A DNA stretch of 64,000 nt from Flavobacterium sp. AED (GTDB taxonomy: Bacteria > Bacteroidota > Bacteroidia > Flavobacteriales > Flavobacteriaceae): NCBI RefSeq assembly GCF_000812945.1, contig NZ_JSYM01000003.1:124001-188000 (forward strand). The letters are read 5' to 3'. The translations under genes were made by a program, and so were the position numbers. The notes beneath the pieces are model-generated. The model made no database searches, was not told the DNA's origin, and worked only from the letters and a program-made list of their open reading frames with translations. The first letter of the stretch is position 1. Each line of letters starts with the position of its first letter. This document shows positions 12,301 to 18,763 of this stretch, piece by piece.

Positions 12301-14006
12301 ACAACTTTGAATTAACTGTTTCTAATATTTTATCCTTATTGAGCGGTGATATCCGTTTAACTGGGGAAGCGCAATTAGTTCAGGCTGGAAGCGGAGCAAA
12401 TCCTATTGGCGGTTCCGGAAAATTATTGAGAGATCAACAAGGTCAAAAAAACAGTTTCAATTACAATTACTGGTCATCCCCTGTTAGTCTAAATAATACT
12501 AATTATTCTATTAGCGGTATTTTAAGAGACGGTACTGATGTAACCACAAGCCCCTTTAGTCCTGGAACTATAAATTTTGGAGATGGTGCCTATTTTGCTG
12601 ATGGAGTTGCTACAAACCCAATAAAAATAAGCAACCGTTGGTTATTTGCTTATAATTCTCTTACACCTGATTCGAATACTGATTTAGAAAACTATTATCA
12701 ATGGAATGCTATTGGGAATACTGGTTTATTAAAACTGGGAGAAGGATTTACAATGAAAGGAACTGATGGTACAGCTTCGCTTTTATCGACCCAAAATTAT
12801 GTTTTTGTTGGTAAGCCTAATTCTGGGACTATTTCCTTAAGCATAGGCTTAGACCAAACCTATTTAATAGGGAATCCATATGCATCTGCACTTGATGCCG
12901 ATGAGTTTATAAAAGACAATTTAAAAGATTGTGGTGGCTGTAGAGCTGGTGCAAATATCTTTAGTGGAGCACTTTATTTTTGGGATCATTTTGGATTAAC
13001 AAGCAATCACTTTCTGGCGGAATACGTTGGAGGTTATGCAACTTATACCCTAATGGGTGGTTTAGTAGCCATCGCTGATGACCCTTTAAATGTAAATAAT
13101 GGTTCAACCGGAACAAAAACACCAAAACGCTACATTCCTGTAGCCCAAGGATTCTTTGTAGACGCTTCTTTAGACCCATCATTAGCAGGAACAGCAACTA
13201 CCGTTCAAGGTGGAACCTTGAATTTTAAAAACAGTCAAAGAGCCTTTATTAGAGAAAGTTCCGGGAATTCAATATTTATGAAACAAAGCGTTCCTAAAAA
13301 AATGGCAGTCGAGCAAATTGACCCAAGATCTAAAATCAGATTGAGTTTAGTATCAGCTATAGGAATAAATCGACAATTATTAGTGGGAGTTGACAGTAAT
13401 ACCACTAATGAATTTGACATTGGTTATGATGCCCCAATGCTAGAGATAGAAGGAGATAACATTTATTGGGAATTTAGTAATAGTAAGTTTGTGATTCAAG
13501 GTGTCCCCGATTTTAATGACGACCAAATAATTCCTATAGGCCTTACTATAGCAAATGAAGGCTTGACTACCATCAAAATTGATGCGCTAGAAAACGTACC
13601 TGAAACTACTGAAATTTACTTATATGACAATGTTTCCGGAAATTATCATGACATGAAAAATAGTGGATTTGCGATTCCGCTTGCTGTTGGCGAATACAAC
13701 AATCGTTTCTCTTTGCGATTTACCAACAAAACACTCGGTGTTGAGGACAATATAATTAATGATGGTATTCTAGTCTTGTATTCAAACAACTATAAAGTTT
13801 TAATTATCCAAAACAAAGTGCTTGACACTATGATTAATGAAGTTCACCTGTTTAATCTATTAGGGCAAGATCTTACAAAATGGGATGTTGAAAATAGGGA
13901 TCAAACTAGAATTCAAATTCCAATCAAGAATCTAAGTTCCGGAATTTACATTGTAAAACTAAAAACTTCGAAAGGAGATTATAGCAAAAAAATTATAATC
14001 AAATAA
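3399..14006 (+). CDS. Giant repeat adhesin (3535 aa), T9SS substrate
   Basis: The N-terminus is a Sec signal peptide (MKKNYLFIILLSLNSLCSFG, cut before QDC). The body is a chain of Ig/PKD/BIG-like beta-sandwich repeats rich in Thr, Ser, Ala and Asn. In order: two near-identical ~80-residue units (about 112-265), two ~92-residue units, eight PKD-like units (about 446-1161), a BIG-2-like unit, four APTVNAGG units of which two are internally shortened (about 1339-1568), two Ig-like units, and five TPNA units (about 1914-2371). A MAM/galactose-binding-like sandwich (about 2500-2670) follows. The last ~700 residues resemble the upstream gene's C-terminal module and end in a T9SS type A signal (LSSGIYIVKLKTSKGDYSKK). 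It is most likely a surface adhesin for biofilm or substrate attachment; no enzymatic domain is visible. Confidence 0.9.
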   Translation: MKKNYLFIILLSLNSLCSFGQDCITERIISDPTICLGENAIITLFNSETGMDYQLRIGTTDVGSPVSGLTGTDITFSVSPSITTIYNVIATSGAICTITYSDVATVTVNPLPIATAGSNSPQCAGSTLNLTASGGISYSWTGPNGFTSTSQNPSITNVTTAASGTYTVTVTDANSCFVSASTTIVINPLPIASAGSNSPQCAGSSLNLTASGGISYSWMGPNGFTSTSQNPSITNVTTAASGTYTVTVTDNNGCINTATVTVTVNALLVPSVNIGVNPGNNICAGTSVTFTATPVNGGATPIYQWKINGVNVGINSPTFTTSSLVNTDKVTVVLTSSVTCPALANVTSNIITMTVNDIVIPSVSISASATTICPGNSINFSAIPINGGSTPSYQWMINGFNAGTNSPNFAASSFVNGDIVTVELTSNAPCSSPTTAISNPITITVNPATPATPGAINGTTPVCPGITTLTYDITLVLNATTYTWTVPTGWSITAGAGTNSIIVTSGSTGQNGNISVTAGNSCGTSAARTLAVTVSPATPVTPGAITGTVTQCPALTGQTYTVAPVTNATTYNWTVPTGWSITAGTGTNSITITSGNTGQNGNISVTAENSCGTSAARTLAVTVSPATPATPGAITGTVTQCPALAGQIYSVAAVTNATTYTWTVPTGWSITAGTGTNSITVTSGNAGQNGTISVTAGNSCGTSSANTLAVTVSPATPATPGVITGTSPACPGITGLTYSIAAVANATTYTWTVPTGWSITAGTGTNSITVTSGSAGQNGTISVTAENSCGTNAARTLAVTVSPATPATPGAITGTVTQCPALTGQIYSIAAVTNATTYTWTVPTGWSITAGAGTNSITVTSGSAGQNGNITVTAGNSCGTSTANSLAVTISPATPATPGVISGTSPVCPSITGLTYNISAVANATTYTWTVPTGWSITAGTGTNSITVTSGTAGQNGNISVTAGNSCGTSPAKTLAVTVSPATPATPGAISGSTEQCISKSGLIYSITAVPNATSYTWALPSGWSITTGVNTNSITVSTSGTAIGGNITVTATNSCGTSSAQTFVVTVNTAIPVTPAIPTSPQSTSVCPVVSGLQYSVTAVANATSYTWTLPTGWIITAGSGTNSITVTASSSAVTGNISVKASNACGSSASSANLLVTVGNFAFVDAGVDQVVCAASPDVSLSPTTGGATGNNNVVWSSSNGGSFSPNANKWNATYTPGAAAIAAGTVTLTITSDDPSGSCTAVSDQMIVTITPIASIASVTGTSTLCSSGTTTYIANSVVLSGGIGTWSSSNTAVATVNSSGIVTGIAAGNCNIIYTITGGCGGTKTAFQSITINAAPTVNAGGPKKGGGATTGAWSITSGGGLLSSTAQTATPATVTYTPATNFSGTVTLTLTTNAPSACSVVSATRTITINTAPTVNAGGPDVICQSATPANFSGTVTLTLTTNAASACSVVSATRTITINAAPTVNAGGPDVICQSATPGAITLAGATLGGGATTGAWSITSGGGLLSSTAQTATPATVTYTPAPNFSGTVTLTLTTNAPSTCSVISATRTITINAAPTVNAGSDSTICSNTTATMAGSFGGSATSATWSTSGSGTFNNNTPTAIYTPSAADIIAGIITLTYTTNDPIGPCSSVNAAIILTIKKAVVITTQPSNTSVCASFPVNLSVVAIGDGLTYQWYKGSSPSGTPVANSANISGAQSTNLHFNQANLTDDGNYYVIIGGASPCASATSAQRTLNVDQAIIVSTQPVSQVLCTGSNVTFTVVADANGDPLSFQWRKNGINIGGATSTTTSSTLTINNSTAADAANYDVLISGPAGYTCSSVQSAVAALTVNPLPTISGTLNVCESSTTQLSGSAAPAAVNPWVSSNTSVASVSNTGLVTGITAGTTVITYTNSNGCKITATVLVNSTPNAIATNATQTICSAGAITTIVLSGNVAATTFNWTRNNTVAVTGIPASGTGDISGSLTNSTNAPVTVIFTITPVANGCPGTPITATVLVNPTPNAVATPASQTICSANAITTIAFSGSVASTTFNWTRDNTVAVNGIAASGSGNISGNLTNTTNASVTVTFTIIPTANGCPGTPITASVLVNPTPNAAATNSAQTICSANAIATMVLSGSVASTTFNWTRDNTVAVTGILASGSGNISGSLTNSTNAPVTVTFNITPTANGCPGTSITTTVLINPTPNAVATPTSQTICSASAITTIVLSGSVVSTTFNWTRNNTGTATGIAASGSGNISGNLTNTTNAPVTVTFTITPTVNGCPGIPITATVLVNPTPNAVATPASQTICSANTITAIVLSGNVASTIFNWTRDNTVAVTGILASGSGNISGTLTNTTNAAVTVTFTIIPTVNGCSGTPITATAIIEAASVGGAVTVSQPNILPVVKIVTVCHSASGTIYLSGHTGTIVRWESSTTGGASWTPIVNTGTTYNYTNILATTLFRAVIQNASCTQTYSAAAIINVIPNIKPSPVSATPSTICNGDSTILSSQSGYATSQNLVTGGAFDNSNPTGWLVDGCGNCLNAGSSNTNPNPFQLSATNGGTYSGINYTSVGKFAIANGNFNSILQTPVFTTLGLSSASLSFDQAYFLTAGASAKVEISIDGGLTYNTILAQYTGPSSQGPYNISTNMSIDLSAYLGQTNLKIRFNYQGTVGSSWAIDNIKIPEAPVGVLTSQWIDTNTNTVISNSNSTNATVSPSVTTTYAVTSFLNGCTSFGPNGTTYVTVTVNQRPTASIGVNQTICYDGTATFSVALTGTAPWSVTYSNGTTLTTVNNVNVNPFVFTISNIITNKTYTITALSDSKCTAKPIDLTGSATVTVLNGTAGLWTGLVSTDWFDCKNWAGGLPSSTINAQIPTVPSGGPRMPVIDPANSTFAAAYSNIASAQDIIIASGASVTMASIGASNLQISRDWKNSGSFIPGIGTVTFNGGTANQIQTVNLGIKTNETFYNLTTNNSGTAKGISLVDNFELTVSNILSLLSGDIRLTGEAQLVQAGSGANPIGGSGKLLRDQQGQKNSFNYNYWSSPVSLNNTNYSISGILRDGTDVTTSPFSPGTINFGDGAYFADGVATNPIKISNRWLFAYNSLTPDSNTDLENYYQWNAIGNTGLLKLGEGFTMKGTDGTASLLSTQNYVFVGKPNSGTISLSIGLDQTYLIGNPYASALDADEFIKDNLKDCGGCRAGANIFSGALYFWDHFGLTSNHFLAEYVGGYATYTLMGGLVAIADDPLNVNNGSTGTKTPKRYIPVAQGFFVDASLDPSLAGTATTVQGGTLNFKNSQRAFIRESSGNSIFMKQSVPKKMAVEQIDPRSKIRLSLVSAIGINRQLLVGVDSNTTNEFDIGYDAPMLEIEGDNIYWEFSNSKFVIQGVPDFNDDQIIPIGLTIANEGLTTIKIDALENVPETTEIYLYDNVSGNYHDMKNSGFAIPLAVGEYNNRFSLRFTNKTLGVEDNIINDGILVLYSNNYKVLIIQNKVLDTMINEVHLFNLLGQDLTKWDVENRDQTRIQIPIKNLSSGIYIVKLKTSKGDYSKKIIIK
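4735..6881 (+). repeat. Eight tandem PKD-like coding repeats
   Basis: Eight in-frame units of roughly 83-90 codons lie head to tail. Each has a variable first strand (such as GTVTQCPAL or GTSPACPGI), then NATTYTWTVPTGWSITAG, GTNSITVTSG and NSCGTS...LAVTVSPATPATPG. Units 2-6 are nearly identical at DNA level over long stretches, while units 7 and 8 have diverged. Such homology lets recombination change copy number. Confidence 0.9.
7412..8101 (+). repeat. APTVNAGG repeat units with two in-frame internal deletions
   Basis: Four successive units begin APTVNAG. The third is full length (GGPDVICQSATP then GAITLAGATLGGGATTGAW, SITSGGGLLSST and the NFSGTVTLTLTTNA strand). The first has GGP-KK-GGGATTGAW where the full unit has about 19 residues between GGP and GGG. 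The second jumps from QSATPA directly to NFSGTV. Both keep the frame. Confidence 0.85.
9136..10512 (+). repeat. Five tandem TPNA-type coding repeats
   Basis: Five units of about 90 codons each carry TPNAxAT, QTICSA, FNWTR(D/N)NT, ASGSGNISG, LTNTTNA and NGCPGTPITATVLVN. DNA identity between units is high, including runs such as ACAGTAACTTTTA. Each is probably one beta-sandwich of the adhesin stalk. Confidence 0.88.
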
Positions 14007-14067
14007 AAAAGTTATATCTAATGATAAAACTGGCGTAATTAAGTAAACATTAACCATAAATTTAAAA

Positions 14068-14095
14068 TTGATATTAATTATTCTTTTTATATTTG
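14068..14095 (+). promoter_or_regulatory. Promoter of the Cys-rich peptide gene
   Basis: A -33 TTG (14068-14070) lies 17 bases before a -7 TATATTTG (14088-14095), matching the flavobacterial TTG/TAnnTTTG pattern. The start codon is 60 bases downstream. Confidence 0.7.
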
Positions 14096-14155
14096 AGGAA
14101 TTAATTCCAATTAATTTTCGATCAAAATAATAATTACAATTTTAACTTTACAAAA

Positions 14156-14440
14156 ATGAAAAAAATAGGTACCCTTTTAGCAATACTTTTATTTACAATC
14201 AGTGCCAGCGCACAAGAAGCTAAACCAGTTGCAAAAGAAAAAGCTAAAAAAGAATCTTGTTGTGCAAAAACAGATTCAAATGAAAAAGCAATGACAGCCG
14301 CAGAAGTGGAAAAATGCAAGATTAAATGCAAAGCCGAAGGTAAAAAATGTGAAGCAAAAATGGCGCAAGCTGAAGGTAAAAAATGTGGTACCACAATGAC
14401 CAAATCCGAAGGAAAAAAATGCTGTGCTAAAAAAGCATAA
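14156..14440 (+). CDS. Small secreted Lys/Cys-rich protein, possible metal binding
   Basis: This 94-residue protein has a clear signal peptide (MKKIGTLLAILLFTISASA, cut before QEAK). The mature part is dominated by lysine and has eight cysteines: one CC pair near residue 40, EKC and IKC, then three GKKC repeats, the last being GKKCC. The repeats AEGKKC, AEGKKC and SEGKKCC are also visible in DNA, suggesting tandem expansion. I know no named family; cysteines with this spacing in a periplasmic peptide suggest soft-metal binding (Cu, Zn, Cd) or redox buffering, which is inference. It is monocistronic, with its own promoter and a strong terminator. Confidence 0.75.
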   Translation: MKKIGTLLAILLFTISASAQEAKPVAKEKAKKESCCAKTDSNEKAMTAAEVEKCKIKCKAEGKKCEAKMAQAEGKKCGTTMTKSEGKKCCAKKA

Positions 14441-14455
14441 CTTAGTTTAAGAATG

Positions 14456-14490
14456 AAACGCCTCTAAATTTAGAGGCGTTTTTCATTTTT
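14456..14490. terminator. Bidirectional terminator between convergent genes
   Basis: Perfect 13-base arms AAACGCCTCTAAA / TTTAGAGGCGTTT are followed by a T-rich run, with A-rich sequence on the other side. It serves the Cys-rich gene and probably the convergent DUF4442 gene. Confidence 0.85.
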
Positions 14491-14522
14491 ATTATTTCTA
14501 TTACTACTAATTTATAAGTATT

Positions 14523-14975
14523 TTATTTAACTCTTACACTCCATTCAAAATCCATTTCGGATACTTGGACTCCTTTTTCATCTGTTCCAATGGATTTCAT
14601 CCAAAAGGTTTGCCCCTCTCCATTAGCAATAGTTTCTTGAATCGCTTTTTCTATTAAATAACCATCTTTGCAAGTAAAAGTGATTCTTCCAGTCGCTTTC
14701 TTTGTAAAATTTCCTTTGTTGTTAGCCACTAACATCGATATTTTTCTGCCGCTTTGTTGAATTTGATACATAACCAAAGCTCCCGTAGAAAGCTCAGCAG
14801 CCATAGCTTGCACAGCAAAATACATGGAATTAAATGGATTTTGGTTAATCCAGCGGTGTTTTACTGACACTACACATTTATGCTCGTCTATCTCTTTTAC
14901 ACGTACGCCACAGATAAATGCCGATGGTAATTTGAATAATAAAAATTTATTAAGTTTTGATACGGTAAGTTTCAT
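14523..14975 (-). CDS. DUF4442 hotdog-fold protein
   Basis: The 150 residues have the size and pattern of DUF4442, a thioesterase-like hotdog family: a hydrophobic helix in MYFAVQAMAAELSTGALVMY and conserved HRWINQNPFNSMYF just before it. No acyl substrate has been assigned to the family, so thioesterase activity is only suggested by fold. It is single and convergent with the preceding gene. Its start is about 235 bases from the divergent DUF4870 gene. Confidence 0.75.
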   Translation of the reverse strand: MKLTVSKLNKFLLFKLPSAFICGVRVKEIDEHKCVVSVKHRWINQNPFNSMYFAVQAMAAELSTGALVMYQIQQSGRKISMLVANNKGNFTKKATGRITFTCKDGYLIEKAIQETIANGEGQTFWMKSIGTDEKGVQVSEMDFEWSVRVK

Positions 14976-15175
14976 ATATAGTTACTATTTGTTTTTTATA
15001 GGAATTATGGTATCGCTATTCTTCATTATTTTTGGGATTTTGAATCATGGCGAGTTGATTATTGCTGGTTTTTTTGCTAAAATACAAAAAAATACTATGC
15101 GTACATATAAAAATATTTTGTTAATATTTTGTTAATATTTGGTACTATGCGAAACAAGATACTGTCTTTTAGCCA

Positions 15176-15183
15176 TATATTTG
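15176..15183 (+). promoter_or_regulatory. Candidate -7 box of the DUF4870 gene
   Basis: TATATTTG matches TAnnTTTG and sits 28 bases before the start codon. No TTG stands at the usual -33 distance, so support is partial. Confidence 0.4.
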
Positions 15184-15211
15184 CATAAGAAATTACTATA
15201 TACTTTTAATC

Positions 15212-15667
15212 ATGGAAACAACTACTGAAAAAAACACCGCTACATTTACTCATTTGAGTGCATTAACTCAATATTTCATTCCTTTTGGAAATTACATTTT
15301 TCCAATATTGATTTGGTCTTCAAAAAAAGACAAATCAGAATTTGTAGATCATAATGGAAAACAAGTACTGAATTTTCAATTGAGTTTATTACTCTATTCT
15401 TTAGTATTAATTATGATAGCTGTCCCAATCTTTCTAATTACTTTCTTAAAGAATATTCCTTTTGAAGCGCTAATAAATGATCACGATATAGTTTTAAGAA
15501 ATTTTAGTTTTGAGGGTAACATAGGATTGTTAACAGTAGGTTTAGTAGCTGTTTTAATTTTTGGTCTTTTGAAAGTGGCTGAATTCTTTTTAATCATTTA
15601 TGCTTCCATAAAAACATCAAATGGTGAAAAATACAACTACCCAATTACGATTCCGTTTCTTAAATAA
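15212..15667 (+). CDS. DUF4870 family membrane protein
   Basis: The protein has 151 residues and three predicted membrane segments (about 25-35 weak, 56-80, and 105-130). The motif VDHNGKQVLNFQLSLLLYS is typical of DUF4870 (a Tic20-like small membrane family). Function is unknown; such genes are frequent beside PadR and PspC genes in Bacteroidota, as here. About 200 bases with a repeat element separate it from padR. Confidence 0.75.
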   Translation: METTTEKNTATFTHLSALTQYFIPFGNYIFPILIWSSKKDKSEFVDHNGKQVLNFQLSLLLYSLVLIMIAVPIFLITFLKNIPFEALINDHDIVLRNFSFEGNIGLLTVGLVAVLIFGLLKVAEFFLIIYASIKTSNGEKYNYPITIPFLK

Positions 15668-15716
15668 AAACAGAAATAGATTAAAAGATAATAGCAGTAG
15701 AAAATAAGGAACCAAA

Positions 15717-15798
15717 TAGCCCTGATTGAAATGGAAATCCTTTTTTATTTTCCCTTTAAAAATAAAAAAGATTGAAATGGAAAGCAGGAATAAGCTCC
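15717..15798. repeat. Interspersed AGCCC...AGCTCC element, copy A
   Basis: The 82-bp element begins AGCCCTGATTGAAATGG and ends GGAATAAGCTCC. A direct repeat GATTGAAATGGAAA occurs at 15724-15737 and 15770-15783. Between them AATCCTTTTTTATTT and AAATAAAAAAGATT pair into a long AT-rich hairpin, and CCTG (15721) can pair with CAGG (15785). Related copies lie at 21029-21172 and 45640-45667. All three are intergenic. Confidence 0.7.
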
Positions 15799-15866
15799 AA
15801 AAAAAAAATCAATCATCAATCAAAAAATGAATAGTTTAATCAACCAAAAATCAAAAAAAAGAAATT

Positions 15867-16199
15867 ATGAACATTGAAAACACAAAAGCCCAGATGCGTA
15901 AAGGTGTTCTCGAGTTTTGCATCTTATCCGTATTGAAAGAAAAAGATGCCTACACATCGGAAATATTAGACACTTTGAAAAACGCTAAATTGTTAGTCGT
16001 GGAGGGAACTATTTATCCATTACTTACAAGATTGAAAAACGATGGATTGCTCAACTACCGTTGGGAAGAATCAACATCAGGACCACCAAGAAAATACTAT
16101 GGCCTGACCGAAATAGGACAAACTTTTTTAAACGAACTTAGTGGTACTTGGACTGAATTATCTGATGCCGTAAACCTTATAACCAACCAAAAACAATAG
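15867..16199 (+). CDS. PadR-family transcriptional regulator
   Basis: The protein has 110 residues with the PadR winged-helix signature: GVLEFCILSVLKEKDAYTSEIL, then VVEGTIYPLLTRLKNDGLL and SGPPRKYYGLTEIGQ. It is a short (s-PadR) form with only a brief dimerisation helix. Its stop is two bases before the next start, so it is the first gene of an operon with the PspC and GIN genes, and it probably represses that operon in response to envelope stress (inference from PadR-PspC pairs elsewhere). No operator was identified. Confidence 0.88.
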   Translation: MNIENTKAQMRKGVLEFCILSVLKEKDAYTSEILDTLKNAKLLVVEGTIYPLLTRLKNDGLLNYRWEESTSGPPRKYYGLTEIGQTFLNELSGTWTELSDAVNLITNQKQ

Positions 16200-16201
16200 T
16201 C

Positions 16202-17938
16202 ATGAACAAAACTGTAAATATAAACCTAGGCGGAATGTTCTTTCATATAGATGAAGATGCATACCAAAAATTAACACGATACTTTGATGCTATAAAACGT
16301 TCTTTATCGAATTCATCAGGGCATGATGAAATTATAAAAGATATCGAAATGCGTGTTTCGGAATTATTGAACGAGAAACAAAAAAGCGACAAACACGTTG
16401 TAGGATTAAAAGATGTAGATGAGGTAATTGCGGTAATGGGACAACCTGAAGATTACATCATTGAAGATGAATTGAAAGGTTCTCAAACGTATAGTGACAA
16501 CACTAATAGAAGATCAAAAAAGCTTTACAGAGATAAAGAAAAAGGAATGATTGGCGGTGTTGCTGCAGGATTAGGGCACTATTTTGGAATCGATTCAGTT
16601 TGGATTAGAATTGTTTTAATATTATTAGTTTTTGCTGGATTTGGAACTGGTATTCTTGCTTACATTATCCTTTGGATTGTAACACCAGAAGCCATTACAA
16701 CATCAGAAAAACTAGAAATGACTGGAGAACCGGTTAACATTTCGAATATCGAAAAAAAAGTTAGAGAAGAGTTTGAAAGCGTTTCAGGAAAAATAAAAAA
16801 TGTTGATTATGACAAATATGGCAATCAAATAAAAACGGGTGCCAGTAAAATAGGAAACTCATTTGGTGATTTTATCATGACAGTTTTTAAAGTTTTTGCA
16901 AAATTTTTAGGGGTGATTTTGATCATAACAGGAATTGCAACTTTAATTTCTTTACTGATAGCCGTTTTTACTTTAGGTTCTTCTAATTTTATTGATGTGC
17001 CTTGGCAAAGTTTCATTGAGGCGGGAAATTTTACTGATTATCCAATATGGTCTTTTGGACTATTGATGTTCTTTGCTGTAGGGATTCCGTTCTTTTTCTT
17101 GACTCTTTTAGGTTTCAAATTATTGTCTCCTACCATGAAGTCAATAGGAAATATTGTAAAATATACATTATTGGCACTTTGGATAATTGCTATTGCCATC
17201 CTAATTTCAATTGGAATAAAACAAGCATCTGAAGTGGCATACGAAGGAAAAACAGTTCAAAAAGAAACTATTAATCTAATGCCAACAGACACTTTATATG
17301 TAAAATTCAGATACAATGATTATTACACAAAAAGTATTAATGACAGAGAAAACTTCAAGTTTGTTCAGGATTCTGCAAATGCTCAATTAATTTACTCCAA
17401 TAATGTGAGATTCCAAATTTTACATACTGACGAGAAATTACCATTCATTCAGATTGAGAAAATGGCAAGAGGGAAATCATTTCAAGACGCTAAACTAAGA
17501 GCTGAAAAAATAAAGTATGCTATTAAAATTGAAGGAAATCATGTTATTCTTGACAATTATTTATTGACTGAAGTGAGTAATAAATTTCGTGATCAGGAAG
17601 TGGAAATCTTCTTATATTTACCTGAAGGAACTTTATTGAAACCAGATTCATCGGTTCAGGATTATGACAGGTCTGATGATTCATTCTTCAACTTACATTA
17701 CAGTTCTGACAGCTATATTTATAAAGTAGAAAACTCACAAATAAAATGTTTGAATTGTCCTGCTGATGAAAATGAATATGATGACGTAGATAATGATACA
17801 GACAATGACAGCAGTCAAACATCAGTTACGATCAACAAAGAAGGAGTTTCAGTAAAAAATGACACTATCATTAACTCAAAAAACAACATTCAAGAATTAA
17901 AAATTAATAAAGACGGCATTATCATTAAAACCAAATAG
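16202..17938 (+). CDS. PspC-domain membrane protein
   Basis: The protein has 578 residues. Residues 1-95 form a soluble helical region with a HAAS-like pattern. A PspC domain follows at about 104-163 (KKLYRDKEKGMIGGVAAGLGHYFGI then a hydrophobic helix ending LWIVTPEA). Three further hydrophobic segments lie at about 225-255, 280-305 and 320-340. The C-terminal ~230 residues are polar, beta-rich and acidic near 520-540 (DDVDNDTDNDSS). PspC proteins are inner-membrane partners of phage-shock and envelope-stress responses. It sits between padR and a GIN lipoprotein with 2-base gaps on both sides. The long C-terminal part is probably periplasmic. Confidence 0.82.
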   Translation: MNKTVNINLGGMFFHIDEDAYQKLTRYFDAIKRSLSNSSGHDEIIKDIEMRVSELLNEKQKSDKHVVGLKDVDEVIAVMGQPEDYIIEDELKGSQTYSDNTNRRSKKLYRDKEKGMIGGVAAGLGHYFGIDSVWIRIVLILLVFAGFGTGILAYIILWIVTPEAITTSEKLEMTGEPVNISNIEKKVREEFESVSGKIKNVDYDKYGNQIKTGASKIGNSFGDFIMTVFKVFAKFLGVILIITGIATLISLLIAVFTLGSSNFIDVPWQSFIEAGNFTDYPIWSFGLLMFFAVGIPFFFLTLLGFKLLSPTMKSIGNIVKYTLLALWIIAIAILISIGIKQASEVAYEGKTVQKETINLMPTDTLYVKFRYNDYYTKSINDRENFKFVQDSANAQLIYSNNVRFQILHTDEKLPFIQIEKMARGKSFQDAKLRAEKIKYAIKIEGNHVILDNYLLTEVSNKFRDQEVEIFLYLPEGTLLKPDSSVQDYDRSDDSFFNLHYSSDSYIYKVENSQIKCLNCPADENEYDDVDNDTDNDSSQTSVTINKEGVSVKNDTIINSKNNIQELKINKDGIIIKTK

Positions 17939-17940
17939 CC

Positions 17941-18681
17941 ATGATAAAAATCATCACATTAATCACAAAATTCATTATTGTCACTTTGACTGCCTTGTTA
18001 TTTGCATCATGTAATCATATGATAAACATGAAATCAATAGAAGGAAGTGGCCATGTGACAACCGAAAAACGAATTGTACAAGGCGATTTTAAAAGTGTTG
18101 AAGTCAGCAATGCCATTGAACTTGTCATTGAACAATCAGACAAAACAGAAATCATTGTTGAAGCAGATGACAATTTGCAGAAAGAAATCACCACCAAAGT
18201 GGAAAACGGCGTTCTTATTATTGCTTGTGATTTCAATTCTTTCAACAATATAAAATCAAAAAAAGTAACGGTAAAAATGCCTGTTATTAATAGATTAGAG
18301 GCTTCCAGTGCAGCTACAATCAAAAGTAGCAATACATTGAAAGGGGAAAACATTAAACTGGAATCCTCAAGCGCAGCATCAATAGATATAAATATTGAAT
18401 CGGATACTATTTTTGGTGAAGCCAGTAGCGGCAGTACTATTAACATAAATGGGAAAGCACTTAAACTTGATACTGAAGCATCAAGTGGCAGTACAATAGA
18501 TGCCAAAAATTTATTGGCAAATGAAATCAGTGCTGAGGCTTCAAGCGGCGCATCTGTCCACGTACATCCAATTGTAAGCCTGAATGCAGAAGCATCTAGC
18601 GGAGCGACCGTAAGTTATAATACAGTTCCTAAATCAATTCAAAAAGAAACAAATTCCGGGGGAAGCATTCATCAGGAATAA
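17941..18681 (+). CDS. GIN-domain (DUF2807) lipoprotein
   Basis: The signal peptide ends in a lipobox (LLFASC, lipidated Cys at 24). The body matches the putative auto-transporter adhesin head GIN / DUF2807 family: GDFKSVEVSNAIELVIEQSDKTEIIVEADDNL-type strands followed by a right-handed beta-helix-like ladder with five EASSG(S/A) steps (about 155-225). It is likely anchored in the periplasmic face of the outer or inner membrane. It is the third gene of the PadR-PspC operon, followed by a terminator. Despite the family name, no adhesin role is shown; the context suggests envelope homeostasis. Confidence 0.82.
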   Translation: MIKIITLITKFIIVTLTALLFASCNHMINMKSIEGSGHVTTEKRIVQGDFKSVEVSNAIELVIEQSDKTEIIVEADDNLQKEITTKVENGVLIIACDFNSFNNIKSKKVTVKMPVINRLEASSAATIKSSNTLKGENIKLESSSAASIDINIESDTIFGEASSGSTININGKALKLDTEASSGSTIDAKNLLANEISAEASSGASVHVHPIVSLNAEASSGATVSYNTVPKSIQKETNSGGSIHQE

Positions 18682-18709
18682 TAAAACTATTTACTTTAAA
18701 AATAAGATC

Positions 18710-18739
18710 AATCATCCATCAAAAGTGGATGATTTTTTT
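18710..18739 (+). terminator. Terminator of the PadR-PspC-GIN operon
   Basis: The arms AATCATCCA and TGGATGATT enclose a TCAAAAG loop and continue into seven T. The T tract is the start of the next gene's -7 box. Confidence 0.85.
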
Positions 18740-18746
18740 ATATTTG
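18739..18746 (+). promoter_or_regulatory. -7 box of the second GIN-like gene
   Basis: TATATTTG lies directly at the end of the upstream terminator T tract and 17 bases before ATG 18764. Its position argues that the in-frame ATG at 18725 is upstream of the transcript. No clear TTG at -33. Confidence 0.55.
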
Positions 18747-18763
18747 TATACATCCTAATCCAA

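Noticed and set aside
14824..15135. ORF overlapping the DUF4442 start on the opposite strand
   Set aside because: Half lies antisense to a real gene, the rest is AT-rich intergenic sequence.
18725..18763. Longer start of the second GIN-like gene at 18725
   Set aside because: Lies in the terminator and promoter; the signal peptide begins at 18764 or 18770.
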